From: Desulfobulbaceae bacterium
GTDB lineage: Bacteria > Desulfobacterota > Desulfobulbia > Desulfobulbales > Desulfurivibrionaceae
Assembly: GCA_003517965.1 (NCBI GenBank)
Contig: DOZO01000060.1
Span: 1 to 47,639, forward strand
DNA length: 47,639 nucleotides
Direction of reading: 5' to 3'
In this document: positions 33,270 through 41,532 of the stretch, in pieces
How positions within the stretch are numbered: position 1 is the first letter of the stretch
Layout of the letters: each line of letters opens with the position of its first letter
Position numbers and translations under genes: made by a program
Notes under the pieces: generated by a model
Told to the model about the DNA's origin: nothing
The model's input: the letters and a program-made list of their open reading frames with translations, nothing else
Databases searched by the model: none

Positions 33270-33663
33270 CCTTGTCCTCTTGCATCGTCGCCACCTGAAA
33301 GCGGGGGAGATTTTTTTGGGCAGGCCCGCTGATCCGGATGCCTTCTTTGTTAAATCTGCTGTGATGACAGGGGCAGAGGAGCAGCCCTTCTTTTTCTTGA
33401 AAATTGAGGCGGCAGCCCAGATGGGTGCATTTTCTCGACACGGCCCAGGCCCCGCTTTGCTCGACAAAAAGGACAAAATCATGTTCAAGCACAAAGCCGC
33501 CGACCGGCACAATCTTATTTACTTTAACAATTCGTGGCTGTTTGGGAGCGTGATAGCCAAGAAAACGAAAAAGGGGATACAAAAGCAGGCCGCCAGCGAC
33601 CCAGCGCAGCCATGCCCAGGACCCCGTCAGGAATATCCGCCGGGTAAAGGGCTCTTCTGTCAT
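33241..33663 (-). CDS. Rieske [2Fe-2S] protein with Tat-type N-terminus
   Basis: The 140-residue protein has a twin-arginine-like FTRRIFLTG followed by a membrane anchor (WVAGGLLLYPLFRFL), then a Rieske fold. Cluster ligands are C79 and H81 in CTHLGC and C97 and H100 in CPCHHS; C84 and C99 would form the stabilising disulfide. It would shuttle electrons from the cytochrome b quinol site to a periplasmic acceptor. The ATG overlaps the coaD stop by 4 bases (ATGA), so translation is probably coupled. A start 11 codons upstream is possible but lies inside coaD. Confidence 0.92.
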   Translation of the reverse strand: MTEEPFTRRIFLTGSWAWLRWVAGGLLLYPLFRFLGYHAPKQPRIVKVNKIVPVGGFVLEHDFVLFVEQSGAWAVSRKCTHLGCRLNFQEKEGLLLCPCHHSRFNKEGIRISGPAQKNLPRFQVATMQEDKDGKGYLVTL

Positions 33664-34184
33664 GGTTGCAGATACCGGGCCCGCAGTTTCTCGCAAACAT
33701 GATCCGGCACCAGACCGCTCACATCTCCGCCATATCTGGCCGCATCCTTGATAATACTGGAACTGATAAAGATCCAGCGAAAGCCGGTCATCAGAAAAAC
33801 CGTTTCCACCTCTCGCTCAATCCGGCGGTTCATCAAGGCCAGCTGGAACTCGTAATCAAAATCAGACACGGCCCGCAAACCGCGAATAATCGCCTTGGCC
33901 CCTCGTTTATAAGCAAAATCAACCAAGAGACCGGAAACAGCCTCTACGGTAATCCTGGTTTCTTCGCCGACAAAACAATCCTGAATCATCCTCAGTCTTT
34001 CTTCTAAGGAAAAAAGGGGCTGCTTGCCAGGATTGCTGGCCACGGCGATGATGACCCGATCAAAAAGGTGCAGCCCCCGATGCACGATATCGAGATGTCC
34101 GTTGGTGATAGGATCAAAGGTGCCGGGATATACGGCAACTGCAACGGAGGGGTTTTCAGAGACAAAAGGCTCGTAATCAGTCAT
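33660..34184 (-). CDS. coaD: Pantetheine-phosphate adenylyltransferase
   Basis: This 174-residue protein fits CoaD (about 160). The nucleotidyltransferase motif is YPGTFDPITNGH (19-30), and IIRGLRAVSDFDYEFQLALMNR and the C-terminal SSSIIKD are typical. It transfers AMP to phosphopantetheine, the next-to-last step of CoA synthesis. The ATG at 34184 has AAAGG about 9 nt upstream; the longer frame would overlap rsmD much further. It overlaps rsmD by 8 bases and the Rieske gene by 4, an unusually tight packing. The neighbourhood rsmD-coaD is common across bacteria. Confidence 0.94.
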   Translation of the reverse strand: MTDYEPFVSENPSVAVAVYPGTFDPITNGHLDIVHRGLHLFDRVIIAVASNPGKQPLFSLEERLRMIQDCFVGEETRITVEAVSGLLVDFAYKRGAKAIIRGLRAVSDFDYEFQLALMNRRIEREVETVFLMTGFRWIFISSSIIKDAARYGGDVSGLVPDHVCEKLRARYLQP

Positions 34185-34764
34185 GGTATTTGCCTTTAGC
34201 AGGTTGCTGGTAGAGCCAGAAACCTGCCTCTCCATAGCGGCGTTGGTCAAAACAGGCAAGCGGGCCAACAAGCTCAGGATGCTGCGCTGCCGCCGCATCT
34301 TCGAGAACCACAATGGCCTTGGCGGCAAGAAAACTGCCAGTCACCAAAGACTCAAGGCCCTGCAAGGCAAGAGTGCTCCCATAGGGCGGGTCGAGAAAAA
34401 TCAGATCAAATTCTATAGACGGCTGCATTGCGGTCAGAAAAGCAAGACCCCTGGTCAGATCCTTATTCAGCACCGTGGCGCGGTCGGAAAAACCGCAGAG
34501 CGCAATATTTTTGCCAATAAGCTCCGTCACCGAGCGCTGGCCATCGACAAAAACCGCCAGCGCCGCCCCCCGACTCAAGGCCTCAAGCCCCAGAGCGCCA
34601 GTGCCGGCAAAAAGATCCAAGACTTTCGCGCCGATAACCTTAGCGGCGAGAATGCTGAAGATTGCCTCCCTGGCCCGGTCGGAGGTGGGACGAATCAAGT
34701 CGCCAAAACGCTGGCCAGGTGCCAGCAGCTTGCGCCCCCGAGCGCTGCCGCTGATGATCCGCAC
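34177..34764 (-). CDS. rsmD: 16S rRNA (guanine-966-N2)-methyltransferase
   Basis: This 195-residue SAM methyltransferase begins RIISGSARGRKL, the usual RsmD opening. SAM-binding VLDLFAGTGALGLEALSRGA and catalytic FDLIFLDPPYG (DPPY) are intact. It methylates N2 of G966 in 16S rRNA. The start is a GTG at 34764, 3 bases after the asd stop. The pair rsmD-coaD is a well-known conserved neighbourhood. Confidence 0.93.
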   Translation of the reverse strand: MRIISGSARGRKLLAPGQRFGDLIRPTSDRAREAIFSILAAKVIGAKVLDLFAGTGALGLEALSRGAALAVFVDGQRSVTELIGKNIALCGFSDRATVLNKDLTRGLAFLTAMQPSIEFDLIFLDPPYGSTLALQGLESLVTGSFLAAKAIVVLEDAAAAQHPELVGPLACFDQRRYGEAGFWLYQQPAKGKYHD

Positions 34765-34767
34765 CTG

Positions 34768-35796
34768 TTACAGATAATCCCGGATGAGTTCTTCGGCAAT
34801 CTGCACCGCGTTGAGCGCAGCACCTTTGAGGATGTTATCTGACACCACCCAGAGGTTGATCCCGTTGGCAATGGACTCATCCTCCCGAATCCGGCCCACC
34901 AGGGTCTCGAACCTGCCCGCGCAGTCAATAGCCATGGGATACTGGCCCAGAGTCGGCTCATCAACCAGTTTTACCCCTGGGGCATTTTTTAACAGCGCCT
35001 TGACCTCGGCCGCGGTGATTTTTTTCTCGGTCTCAATATTGATCGCCTCGGAATGGCCATAGAAAACCGGAACCCGAACCGTAGTGGCAGTAACGCCAAT
35101 GCCTTGATCCTCAAAAATCTTGCGGGTTTCATTAACCATCTTCATCTCTTCCTTGGTATAGCCATTATCAAGGAAGCTATCGATCTGCGGCAGACAGTTG
35201 AAAGCAATCTGGTGGGGGTACACGGAATGCTGCATGGGCTTGTCCGCCGCATAATCAAGCACCTGCTGCTTAAGCTCCTCAATGGCCTTGGCCCCGGTGC
35301 CAGAAACCGCCTGATAGGTCGAAACCACGATCCTCTTGATCCGCGCCTTGTCATGGATTGGCTTTAAGGCCACCAGCATCTGGATGGTGGAGCAGTTTGG
35401 ATTGGCGATGATCCCCCGTTTTTTATAGCGGGCAATGGCCTGGGGGTTAACCTCGGGCACCACCAAGGGAATCTCCGGATCCATGCGATAGGCGCTGGAA
35501 TTGTCAATAACCACAGCCCCTGCCGCCGCGGCAGCCGGAGCAAAATCGAAGGAGCGGGCCGCACCGGCAGAAAAAAGAGCGATATCGATCCCGGTAAAGG
35601 CATCCTTGCTCAAGAGCTGGACCGGAATCGCTCTGCCTTGGAAAGTGAGGGTTTTGCCCACTGAGCGTTCTGAGGCAAGCAAGCGCAACTCGTCCAGAGG
35701 AAAATTCCTCCGGGCCAGGACATCAAGCATGGCACCGCCCACAGCCCCGGTAGCACCAGCAACAGCAACATTAAATTTGGTTTTCGCAGTAGTCAT
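34768..35796 (-). CDS. asd: Aspartate-semialdehyde dehydrogenase
   Basis: The 342-residue protein has the NADP-binding VAVAGATGAVGGAMLDVL and the catalytic Cys in ANPNCSTIQML. QIAFNCLPQID and GHSEAINIE, which holds a catalytic-region His, follow. It reduces aspartyl phosphate to the semialdehyde, the branch point to lysine/diaminopimelate, threonine and methionine. The ATG at 35796 has AAGGAT about 9 nt upstream and starts right before the Rossmann strand. In related genomes asd is often next to leuB; leuB is not here. Confidence 0.95.
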   Translation of the reverse strand: MTTAKTKFNVAVAGATGAVGGAMLDVLARRNFPLDELRLLASERSVGKTLTFQGRAIPVQLLSKDAFTGIDIALFSAGAARSFDFAPAAAAAGAVVIDNSSAYRMDPEIPLVVPEVNPQAIARYKKRGIIANPNCSTIQMLVALKPIHDKARIKRIVVSTYQAVSGTGAKAIEELKQQVLDYAADKPMQHSVYPHQIAFNCLPQIDSFLDNGYTKEEMKMVNETRKIFEDQGIGVTATTVRVPVFYGHSEAINIETEKKITAAEVKALLKNAPGVKLVDEPTLGQYPMAIDCAGRFETLVGRIREDESIANGINLWVVSDNILKGAALNAVQIAEELIRDYL

Positions 35797-35857
35797 TTGG
35801 TTAAAATCCTTAAGCAATTACATTTCGTATTTTTTCAATTTCTGACAATCTGACCGG

Positions 35858-37387
35858 CTAAACAACCTGAGTAGTTTCCCTGTTCAAAAACACCAACCGG
35901 TTCAAGCCGTTGAGATAAGCCTTTGCCGCTGCGGTGATGATATCCGGGTCCGCCCCCTGCCCTACAACAACCTTGCCTTCATCTTCAATTCTGACCAGTA
36001 CCTCACCCTGGGCATCAGTGCCGCCAGTAATTGAACTTACCGAGAAATATAGAAGTTTACTCTTGGTCTGGGTCAGCTCGGCAATCGCCCGGAAACAGGC
36101 ATCGATTGGACCAATGCCAATACAGGCCTTTTCCTGCTCCTTGCCGTTAATGAGCAAGCGCACCGCGGCGGTAGGCAGGCTCTTGTTGCCACTCATCGCC
36201 CCCAGATGCACCAGAGAGAAGGTTTCTGTTATCCGCAGTACCTCGTCCATAAGAATGGCCTCAAGATCCTCGTCAAACATCTCCTTTTTGACATCAGCCA
36301 CCTCCTTGAACCTGGTAAACACCCGATCCAGCTCATCGTCTGTGAGGCTGTAACCCATGGTCGCAATCCGATCCTTGAGGGCATGTCTGCCGGAATGCTT
36401 ACCCAGCACGATATTGCCGGTGGAGATCCCAATATCCGCCGGATTCATGATCTCGTAGGTGGTTCGTTCCTTGAGCACCCCGTCCTGGTGGATACCGGAT
36501 TCGTGGGCAAAGGCGTTGGCCCCGACAATGGCCTTATTGGGTTGCACCGGCATTCCGGTAATGGTGGTAACCAAACGGCTGGTGGGATAGATATGCTCGG
36601 TGACGATATCGGTATGCACCGCTATCTGGTCGGCACGGGTGCGGATGACCATAACCAGCTCTTCCATGGCCGTGTTCCCTGCCCTCTCCCCTAAGCCGTT
36701 GATGGTTGATTCCACCTGCCTGGCTCCGCAATTAATCGCGGCCAACGAATTGGCTACAGCCAGGCCAAGATCATTGTGGCAGTGTACGCTGAGAACAGCC
36801 TTATGAATATTGGGGATGTTTTCCATGAGATAGCCGATCTTACGGCCAAATTCATCGGGCAAGGCATAACCGGTTGTGTCCGGAAAGTTCAGAGTAGTAG
36901 CCCCAGCCTCGATTACCGCGGCAAAGACCTTACAAACGAAATCAAGGTCGCTGCGCGAAGCATCCTCGGCAGAAAACTCCACGTTGCTCGTGTATTTTGC
37001 CGCGTGCCGCACCGAGGCCACTGCCAGTTCCAGCACCTGCTCCCGGCTCATCTTCAGCTTGTGCTTAAGATGAATGTCAGAGGTTGCCAAAAAGGTGTGA
37101 ATCCTGGGATTATCCCCAGCCTTGAGCGCCTCCCAGGCCCGATCAATATCCTTAACGCTGCAACGAGCGAGAGCCGCGATCTGTGCCCCCCGGATATGCT
37201 CGGCGATATTACGCACACACTCAAAATCACCGGGTGAGGCCACGGGAAAACCGGCTTCAATCACGTCCACCTTCAGCTTGACCAACTGCTGGGCCAAGCG
37301 GAATTTTTCCTGCATATTCATACTTGCGCCGGGCGATTGTTCACCATCACGCAAGGTGGTATCAAAAATAATTATTTTTTCCGACAT
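35858..37387 (-). CDS. leuA: 2-isopropylmalate synthase
   Basis: This 509-residue LeuA has a DRE-TIM barrel (FDTTLRDGEQSPGASMN with the metal Asp) and the metal His pair in SVHCHNDLG. AGNTAMEELVMVI follows, then a communication region, and a C-terminal LeuA dimer/allosteric domain (about 380-509) where leucine would bind. It condenses acetyl-CoA with 2-oxoisovalerate, the first step to leucine. Length and the full C-terminal domain fit a feedback-controlled LeuA rather than a citramalate synthase, although the two are close. It lies 58 bases after pssA and 61 bases before asd. Confidence 0.93.
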   Translation of the reverse strand: MSEKIIIFDTTLRDGEQSPGASMNMQEKFRLAQQLVKLKVDVIEAGFPVASPGDFECVRNIAEHIRGAQIAALARCSVKDIDRAWEALKAGDNPRIHTFLATSDIHLKHKLKMSREQVLELAVASVRHAAKYTSNVEFSAEDASRSDLDFVCKVFAAVIEAGATTLNFPDTTGYALPDEFGRKIGYLMENIPNIHKAVLSVHCHNDLGLAVANSLAAINCGARQVESTINGLGERAGNTAMEELVMVIRTRADQIAVHTDIVTEHIYPTSRLVTTITGMPVQPNKAIVGANAFAHESGIHQDGVLKERTTYEIMNPADIGISTGNIVLGKHSGRHALKDRIATMGYSLTDDELDRVFTRFKEVADVKKEMFDEDLEAILMDEVLRITETFSLVHLGAMSGNKSLPTAAVRLLINGKEQEKACIGIGPIDACFRAIAELTQTKSKLLYFSVSSITGGTDAQGEVLVRIEDEGKVVVGQGADPDIITAAAKAYLNGLNRLVFLNRETTQVV

Positions 37388-37445
37388 CGTATTCGTACTC
37401 CTCTTAAACCAGGCGGCATAAGATAATTGCCGCCCTCAACCCGGC

Positions 37446-38216
37446 TTATAGCGAATCTTCTTGTGCTTCAACGATAGTTTTTCTACCCCTCACCAGAAGG
37501 TATCCCGCCATCAAAGGTCCGGAGAGAACATAGGTCGCCCCCAGAACAAAAAGCGTAACCTGGGGTTCGGTGGCAAGCAGTGTGAGGAGCAGAACCAGTC
37601 CTACCAGAACCTGAAATTTTTTGGCCCGATCGGTTTGCGCATGCTTAAAGCTCAGATATTTTACGGAACTAACCATGAGATAAGAAAGGCCATAAACGGT
37701 TCCCAAGATAATAAAATTTCTCAAGGTACCAATGATTGCGAAAAAACTGCAAAACAACACAGAGGCGGCAATCATTCCGCCAGCTGCGGGACACGGCAGA
37801 CCAGTAAATTCGTTATTTGTCGAAGTGGTATCCTGGGAATTAAAACGAGCCAGGCGCAAAGCAGTGGTTGCCACATAGAGAAAGGCCGCCAGCCAGCCAT
37901 AACGACCATAAGGACGCAGCACCCATTCATATGCCAACACCGCCGGGGCCACACCAAAAGCCACCAGATCGCAGAGGGAATCGTACTCCATGCCAAATTT
38001 GCTGGTCGTGCCGGTAAGACGGGCAACCCGACCATCAAGTCCATCAAAAACTCCAGAAATGATAATGGCCACAGCGGCATGAAAATAGTCTCCGTTGATT
38101 GCCGCAACTATAGCATAAAAACCACTAAAAAGACTTGCTGTGGTTATAACACTTGGCAGCAGGCAAATTTTACCCTTTGAGGAAATTAGATCGTTGGCTT
38201 TATGATGCCTGCTCAT
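37446..38216 (-). CDS. pssA: CDP-diacylglycerol-serine O-phosphatidyltransferase
   Basis: This 256-residue membrane protein has the full CDP-alcohol phosphatidyltransferase motif from D61-G62 through A65-R66 and G75 to D79 and D83, with the expected spacing. Several hydrophobic helices follow. It makes phosphatidylserine from CDP-diacylglycerol and serine in the inner membrane, supplying the next enzyme, Psd. It lies 92 bases downstream of psd and 58 bases upstream of leuA. Length fits the PssA type II subclass. Confidence 0.93.
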   Translation of the reverse strand: MSRHHKANDLISSKGKICLLPSVITTASLFSGFYAIVAAINGDYFHAAVAIIISGVFDGLDGRVARLTGTTSKFGMEYDSLCDLVAFGVAPAVLAYEWVLRPYGRYGWLAAFLYVATTALRLARFNSQDTTSTNNEFTGLPCPAAGGMIAASVLFCSFFAIIGTLRNFIILGTVYGLSYLMVSSVKYLSFKHAQTDRAKKFQVLVGLVLLLTLLATEPQVTLFVLGATYVLSGPLMAGYLLVRGRKTIVEAQEDSL

Positions 38217-38308
38217 ATGCTCCTCCAGATATTGTTTTCAAGCAGTGCTGATTGCACCAGATTAACCCGTGTAGCATATGAAAAAAATTATGTGCTGCAC
38301 AAGTAATA

Positions 38309-38953
38309 TCAGACAAGGTAACCAAGAACCGTTTCACCGGCCCTTACTTTTTGACCGACTACAATTTCCAGTTGAGTCTGTTGCGGAAGATACAGATCCA
38401 CCCTTGAACCGAAACGAATCAGGCCAAAACGCTCACCCCGCATCAATCTATCCCCCTTGCCCGCCCAACAGACAATCCGCCGGGCAATGAGGCCAGCCAC
38501 CTGCACCATGGCGATTTTGCGGTAGTTCCTGGTTTCAAGGGTGAGGGCGCAGGCCTCGTTTTCCAAAGCCCCGCGTTCAGTGTTGGCCGAAAAAAACTGG
38601 CCCGGTAAATACTGCACTTTAGTCACGGTGCCAGGACATGGGGCTCGGTTCACATGCACATTAAAGACATTCATGAAGATGCTCACCTTGTAAACGTGCT
38701 CCTTCACAAATTTATCGTCAAAAACCTTCTCGATGAGAATTATCTTGCCATCTGCCGGTGAAACCAGCACATCCTCATCCTCCGGGCATATGCGCTCCGG
38801 ATCCCGAAAGAAGTAGAGGATAAAGGCCGTGGTGAACAAGGCCAGCAAGGCACTGCAATCATAGTCCAGAATGGCAAGTACCAAAGTGGACAAGGCCGCC
38901 AAACCAATAAAAGGATATCCTTCAAGGGCCACAGGAATTTTTGGTTTTTTCAT
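38309..38953 (-). CDS. psd: Phosphatidylserine decarboxylase, short form
   Basis: This 214-residue protein belongs to the short Psd class. It has two N-terminal membrane segments, then SPADGKIILIEKV, NVFNVHVNRAPCPGTV and the self-cleavage site GS in IRFGSRVDLYLP (G182-S183), where Ser becomes the pyruvoyl group. It converts phosphatidylserine to phosphatidylethanolamine. Unlike long Psd proteins it uses the FGSR site rather than LGST, as expected for this class. A structured repeat, not ilvC, separates it from ilvN. Confidence 0.92.
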   Translation of the reverse strand: MKKPKIPVALEGYPFIGLAALSTLVLAILDYDCSALLALFTTAFILYFFRDPERICPEDEDVLVSPADGKIILIEKVFDDKFVKEHVYKVSIFMNVFNVHVNRAPCPGTVTKVQYLPGQFFSANTERGALENEACALTLETRNYRKIAMVQVAGLIARRIVCWAGKGDRLMRGERFGLIRFGSRVDLYLPQQTQLEIVVGQKVRAGETVLGYLV

Positions 38954-38985
38954 ATAGTTACAGTCTCGCTACACAATAATTTTTT

Positions 38986-39139
38986 GGTAAGCAATCACCA
39001 GGGGCTCCAAGATTTCAGATAAACCTGGGAACGTAAGCGTTCAGCAGCGCCACAAATGCGAGGAAGAGGCCTGCGAAGTGTGCTATTGCACATGAGCAGG
39101 CCGATGACAACGCAGATGCGGTGCTGCTGAACGGTTACG
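38986..39139. repeat. Structured dispersed repeat, copy A
   Basis: A 29-bp arm beginning CGTAAGCGTTCAGCAGCGCC (39032-39060) is imperfectly inverted at 39111-39139. Between them is a nested hairpin: GGCCTGC (39068-39074) with GCAGGCC (39096-39102), enclosing TGTGC/GCACA with a TATT loop. A further 46 bases on the left (38986-39031) match copy C (47518 on). The right arm overlaps the last 5 bases of ilvN and supplies its stop codon. Confidence 0.75.
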
Positions 39140-39617
39140 ATTTTTGGGCTCTGGTCATGGCAATAGTTCCTGAACGAACAATTTCCTGGATACCAATGGG
39201 ACGCAGGATATCAATCACCGCCTGGAGCTTGCTTGCCTTGCCGGTAATTTCCAGCACATAACTCTTTGGTCCCACGTCAATAACCTTGCCGCGAAAGATA
39301 TCAATTATCCGCAAAACCTCGGCCCTGGTATGCGCCTCGGCCTTTACCCGGATCAGAGCCATCTCCCGCTCCACATTATCATGCTCACACATATCGGTGA
39401 CCTTGATAACGTCAATAAGCTTATGAAGTTGCTTGGTGATCTGCTCAATAATTGTATCCTCGCCGGAGGTCACCAGGGTCAGGCAGGAAACATCCTGCTC
39501 AAGGGTCTGAGCCACGGACAGACTCTCGATGTTGAATCCCCGGCCACTGAAAAGGCCGGTAACTCGAGAGAGAACTCCGGGTTTATTTTGCAACAATACG
39601 GAAATGGTATGTTTCAT
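39135..39617 (-). CDS. ilvN: Acetolactate synthase regulatory (small) subunit
   Basis: The 160-residue protein is the usual IlvN length. The N-terminal ACT domain (HTISVLLQNKPGVLSRVTGLFSGRGFNIESLSV) binds valine or a related effector, and the C-terminal part (TEIA-type ... LEITGKASKLQAVIDIL) contacts the catalytic subunit. The ATG at 39617 has AAGGA 8 nt upstream; a GTG one codon earlier is less likely. The last Ser codon and the TAA stop lie within the inverted arm of repeat copy A, so the tail has probably been reshaped by that element. It follows ilvB by 100 bases containing a hairpin. Confidence 0.95.
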   Translation of the reverse strand: MKHTISVLLQNKPGVLSRVTGLFSGRGFNIESLSVAQTLEQDVSCLTLVTSGEDTIIEQITKQLHKLIDVIKVTDMCEHDNVEREMALIRVKAEAHTRAEVLRIIDIFRGKVIDVGPKSYVLEITGKASKLQAVIDILRPIGIQEIVRSGTIAMTRAQKS

Positions 39618-39677
39618 CACGCAATCCTTATTAAACCATTATCGATTAACAGACATAAGCCTAACGAACGACATAAA

Positions 39678-39717
39678 GAGCCGTAACAAAATAGCAACAG
39701 CTATTTCATAACGGCTC
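39678..39717 (-). promoter_or_regulatory. Hairpin between ilvB and ilvN
   Basis: GAGCCGT (39678-39684) pairs with ACGGCTC (39711-39717), and inside it AAATAGC (39689-39695) pairs with GCTATTT (39700-39706), leaving an AACA loop and a small internal loop. It begins directly after the ilvB stop codon. It may tune the ratio of large to small subunit by partial termination or RNA processing. Confidence 0.45.
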
Positions 39718-41418
39718 CTAAACCAGCAGCATCTCTGTAGTAGCCTTACCCGCAGGAACCATGGGATACACACCCTCTTCCCTGGCAATGACAAAGTCCA
39801 TGAATACAGTATTGTTAATCTTCAAGGCTTCCCTGATAACCGGCTCGACCTCGCTTGGTTTGGTCGCCCGCAGACCCACCGCGCCATAAGCCTCAGCCAC
39901 CTTGACAAAATCTGGAGCAACCTCCATCACCGTCGACGAGTATTGTTTGTTGTAAAACAGCTCCTGCCATTGACGCACCATCCCAAGGTAACCATTATTC
40001 AGGATGGCTACCTTGACCGGCAATTTTTCCTGCTTGCAGGTAGCCAGTTCCTGGATATTCATCTGGATGGAGCCATCACCGGCAATATCGATAACAACCT
40101 TGTCCGGTGCCGCCATCTGAGCGCCAATGGCAGCAGGAAAGCCATAGCCCATAACACCAAGACCGCCAGAGGTGGCCCACTGGCGAGGCTTGTTAAAATG
40201 ATAGAACTGGGCAGTCCACATTTGATGCTGGCCGACCTCTGTGGTAATAATCGCATCACCACCGGTTAGTTCGTGCAGTTTCTGAATAACAAACTGAGGC
40301 TTGATAATATCAGTTTCTTCAACATAACCCAGTGGGTGTTTGGTCTTCCACTCCTTGATCTGCTCATGCCAGGGCCGATTTTTTTCCAGGCACTCCTTGG
40401 CATTGAACTCCGAACTCCTGGCAAACCAGGCATTAATAGCAACAAGCGCATTCTTGCAATCAGCCACGATGGGGATATCAACCCGGACATTTTTACTGAT
40501 AGAGGAAGGATCGATATCAATATGGATGATCTCAGCGTGGGGGGCAAAAGCGTCAATCCGGCCAGTCACCCGATCATCAAAACGAGCGCCTACCGCAATC
40601 AGCAGATCACAGTTAGCCACAGCCATGTTGGCATAGTAGGTTCCGTGCATACCCAACATGCCCATGGACAAGGGATCCGTGCCTGGGAAACCGCCTAAGC
40701 CCATAAGGGTCATGGTGACCGGGATGTTAAGCTGTCTGGCCAGTGAGGTCAGTTCCTCATTGGAGTCAGAAAGAATAACCCCGCCACCAGCGTAAATCAC
40801 CGGTTTTTTGGCTTTAAGCATGGCCTGACAGGCTTTTTCAATCTGACCTGGATGCGGCTCGTAGGTAGGCTTGTAAGTCCGCATACTTATAGTTTTTGCT
40901 TCGGGATAAGTGATCCGAGTGGCCAGAACATCCTTGGGCATGTCAATAAGCACGGGACCTGGACGACCGGTTTTGGCCAAATGAAAGGCCTCCCTGATAA
41001 TCGGCACCAGATCATCTGCGTCTTTCACCAAATAATTATGCTTGGTGATCGGACGGGTAATGCCAACAATATCAACCTCCTGAAAGGCATCGTTGCCAAT
41101 CAGCTTGGTCGGCACCTGCCCAGTAAAAACAATCAAGGGAATCGAATCCAGATAGGCTGAGGCAATGCCGGTAACCGCATTGGTGGCGCCAGGGCCGGAG
41201 GTCACCAGGGCAACCCCTACTGATCCCTTAATCCGTCCGTAGGCATCGGCGGCATGGACTGCGGCCTGCTCATGCCGGGTCAAAACGTGATGGATTTTAT
41301 CATTTTTCATCAATTCGTCATAAACATCGATGAGTGCTCCACCGGGATAGCCGAAGATAACCTCGACGCCGTGCTCTTCCAGGCACTTGAGAAATGCCTG
41401 TGCTCCTGTAAGTTTCAT
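39718..41418 (-). CDS. ilvB: Acetolactate synthase catalytic (large) subunit
   Basis: This 566-residue protein is a full-length ThDP-dependent biosynthetic acetolactate synthase. It starts KLTGAQAFLKCLEEHGVEVIFGYPGGA; the catalytic Glu is in LTRHEQAAVHAADAYGR, the FAD-domain region includes GMLGMHGTYYAN, and the ThDP motif is DIAGDGSIQMNIQELATC. It makes acetolactate or acetohydroxybutyrate for valine, leucine and isoleucine. AAGGA stands about 8 nt before the ATG. It heads the long minus-strand run and has a strong promoter with a palindrome at 41,533-41,564. Confidence 0.95.
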   Translation of the reverse strand: MKLTGAQAFLKCLEEHGVEVIFGYPGGALIDVYDELMKNDKIHHVLTRHEQAAVHAADAYGRIKGSVGVALVTSGPGATNAVTGIASAYLDSIPLIVFTGQVPTKLIGNDAFQEVDIVGITRPITKHNYLVKDADDLVPIIREAFHLAKTGRPGPVLIDMPKDVLATRITYPEAKTISMRTYKPTYEPHPGQIEKACQAMLKAKKPVIYAGGGVILSDSNEELTSLARQLNIPVTMTLMGLGGFPGTDPLSMGMLGMHGTYYANMAVANCDLLIAVGARFDDRVTGRIDAFAPHAEIIHIDIDPSSISKNVRVDIPIVADCKNALVAINAWFARSSEFNAKECLEKNRPWHEQIKEWKTKHPLGYVEETDIIKPQFVIQKLHELTGGDAIITTEVGQHQMWTAQFYHFNKPRQWATSGGLGVMGYGFPAAIGAQMAAPDKVVIDIAGDGSIQMNIQELATCKQEKLPVKVAILNNGYLGMVRQWQELFYNKQYSSTVMEVAPDFVKVAEAYGAVGLRATKPSEVEPVIREALKINNTVFMDFVIAREEGVYPMVPAGKATTEMLLV

Positions 41419-41532
41419 ATTCTATTCCTTAACTTTTGAATTCAATCCTTCTTCCGATGAAGATCGGTTTGTATATCAGAAATATCCAACACACAGTCAC
41501 ACACTGGCCAAAACCTTATAAAATAAGGAACT

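Noticed and set aside
32400..33512. A longer cytochrome b product starting at 33,512.
   Set aside because: The extra 81 residues are the shifted frame of the Rieske gene and have no membrane or haem features; ATG 33,269 has a good ribosome site.
41419..41530. An attenuator-type leader peptide or T-box upstream of ilvB.
   Set aside because: No short frame rich in Ile/Val/Leu codons and no T-box elements or U-run terminator were found in the leader; only small hairpins are seen.
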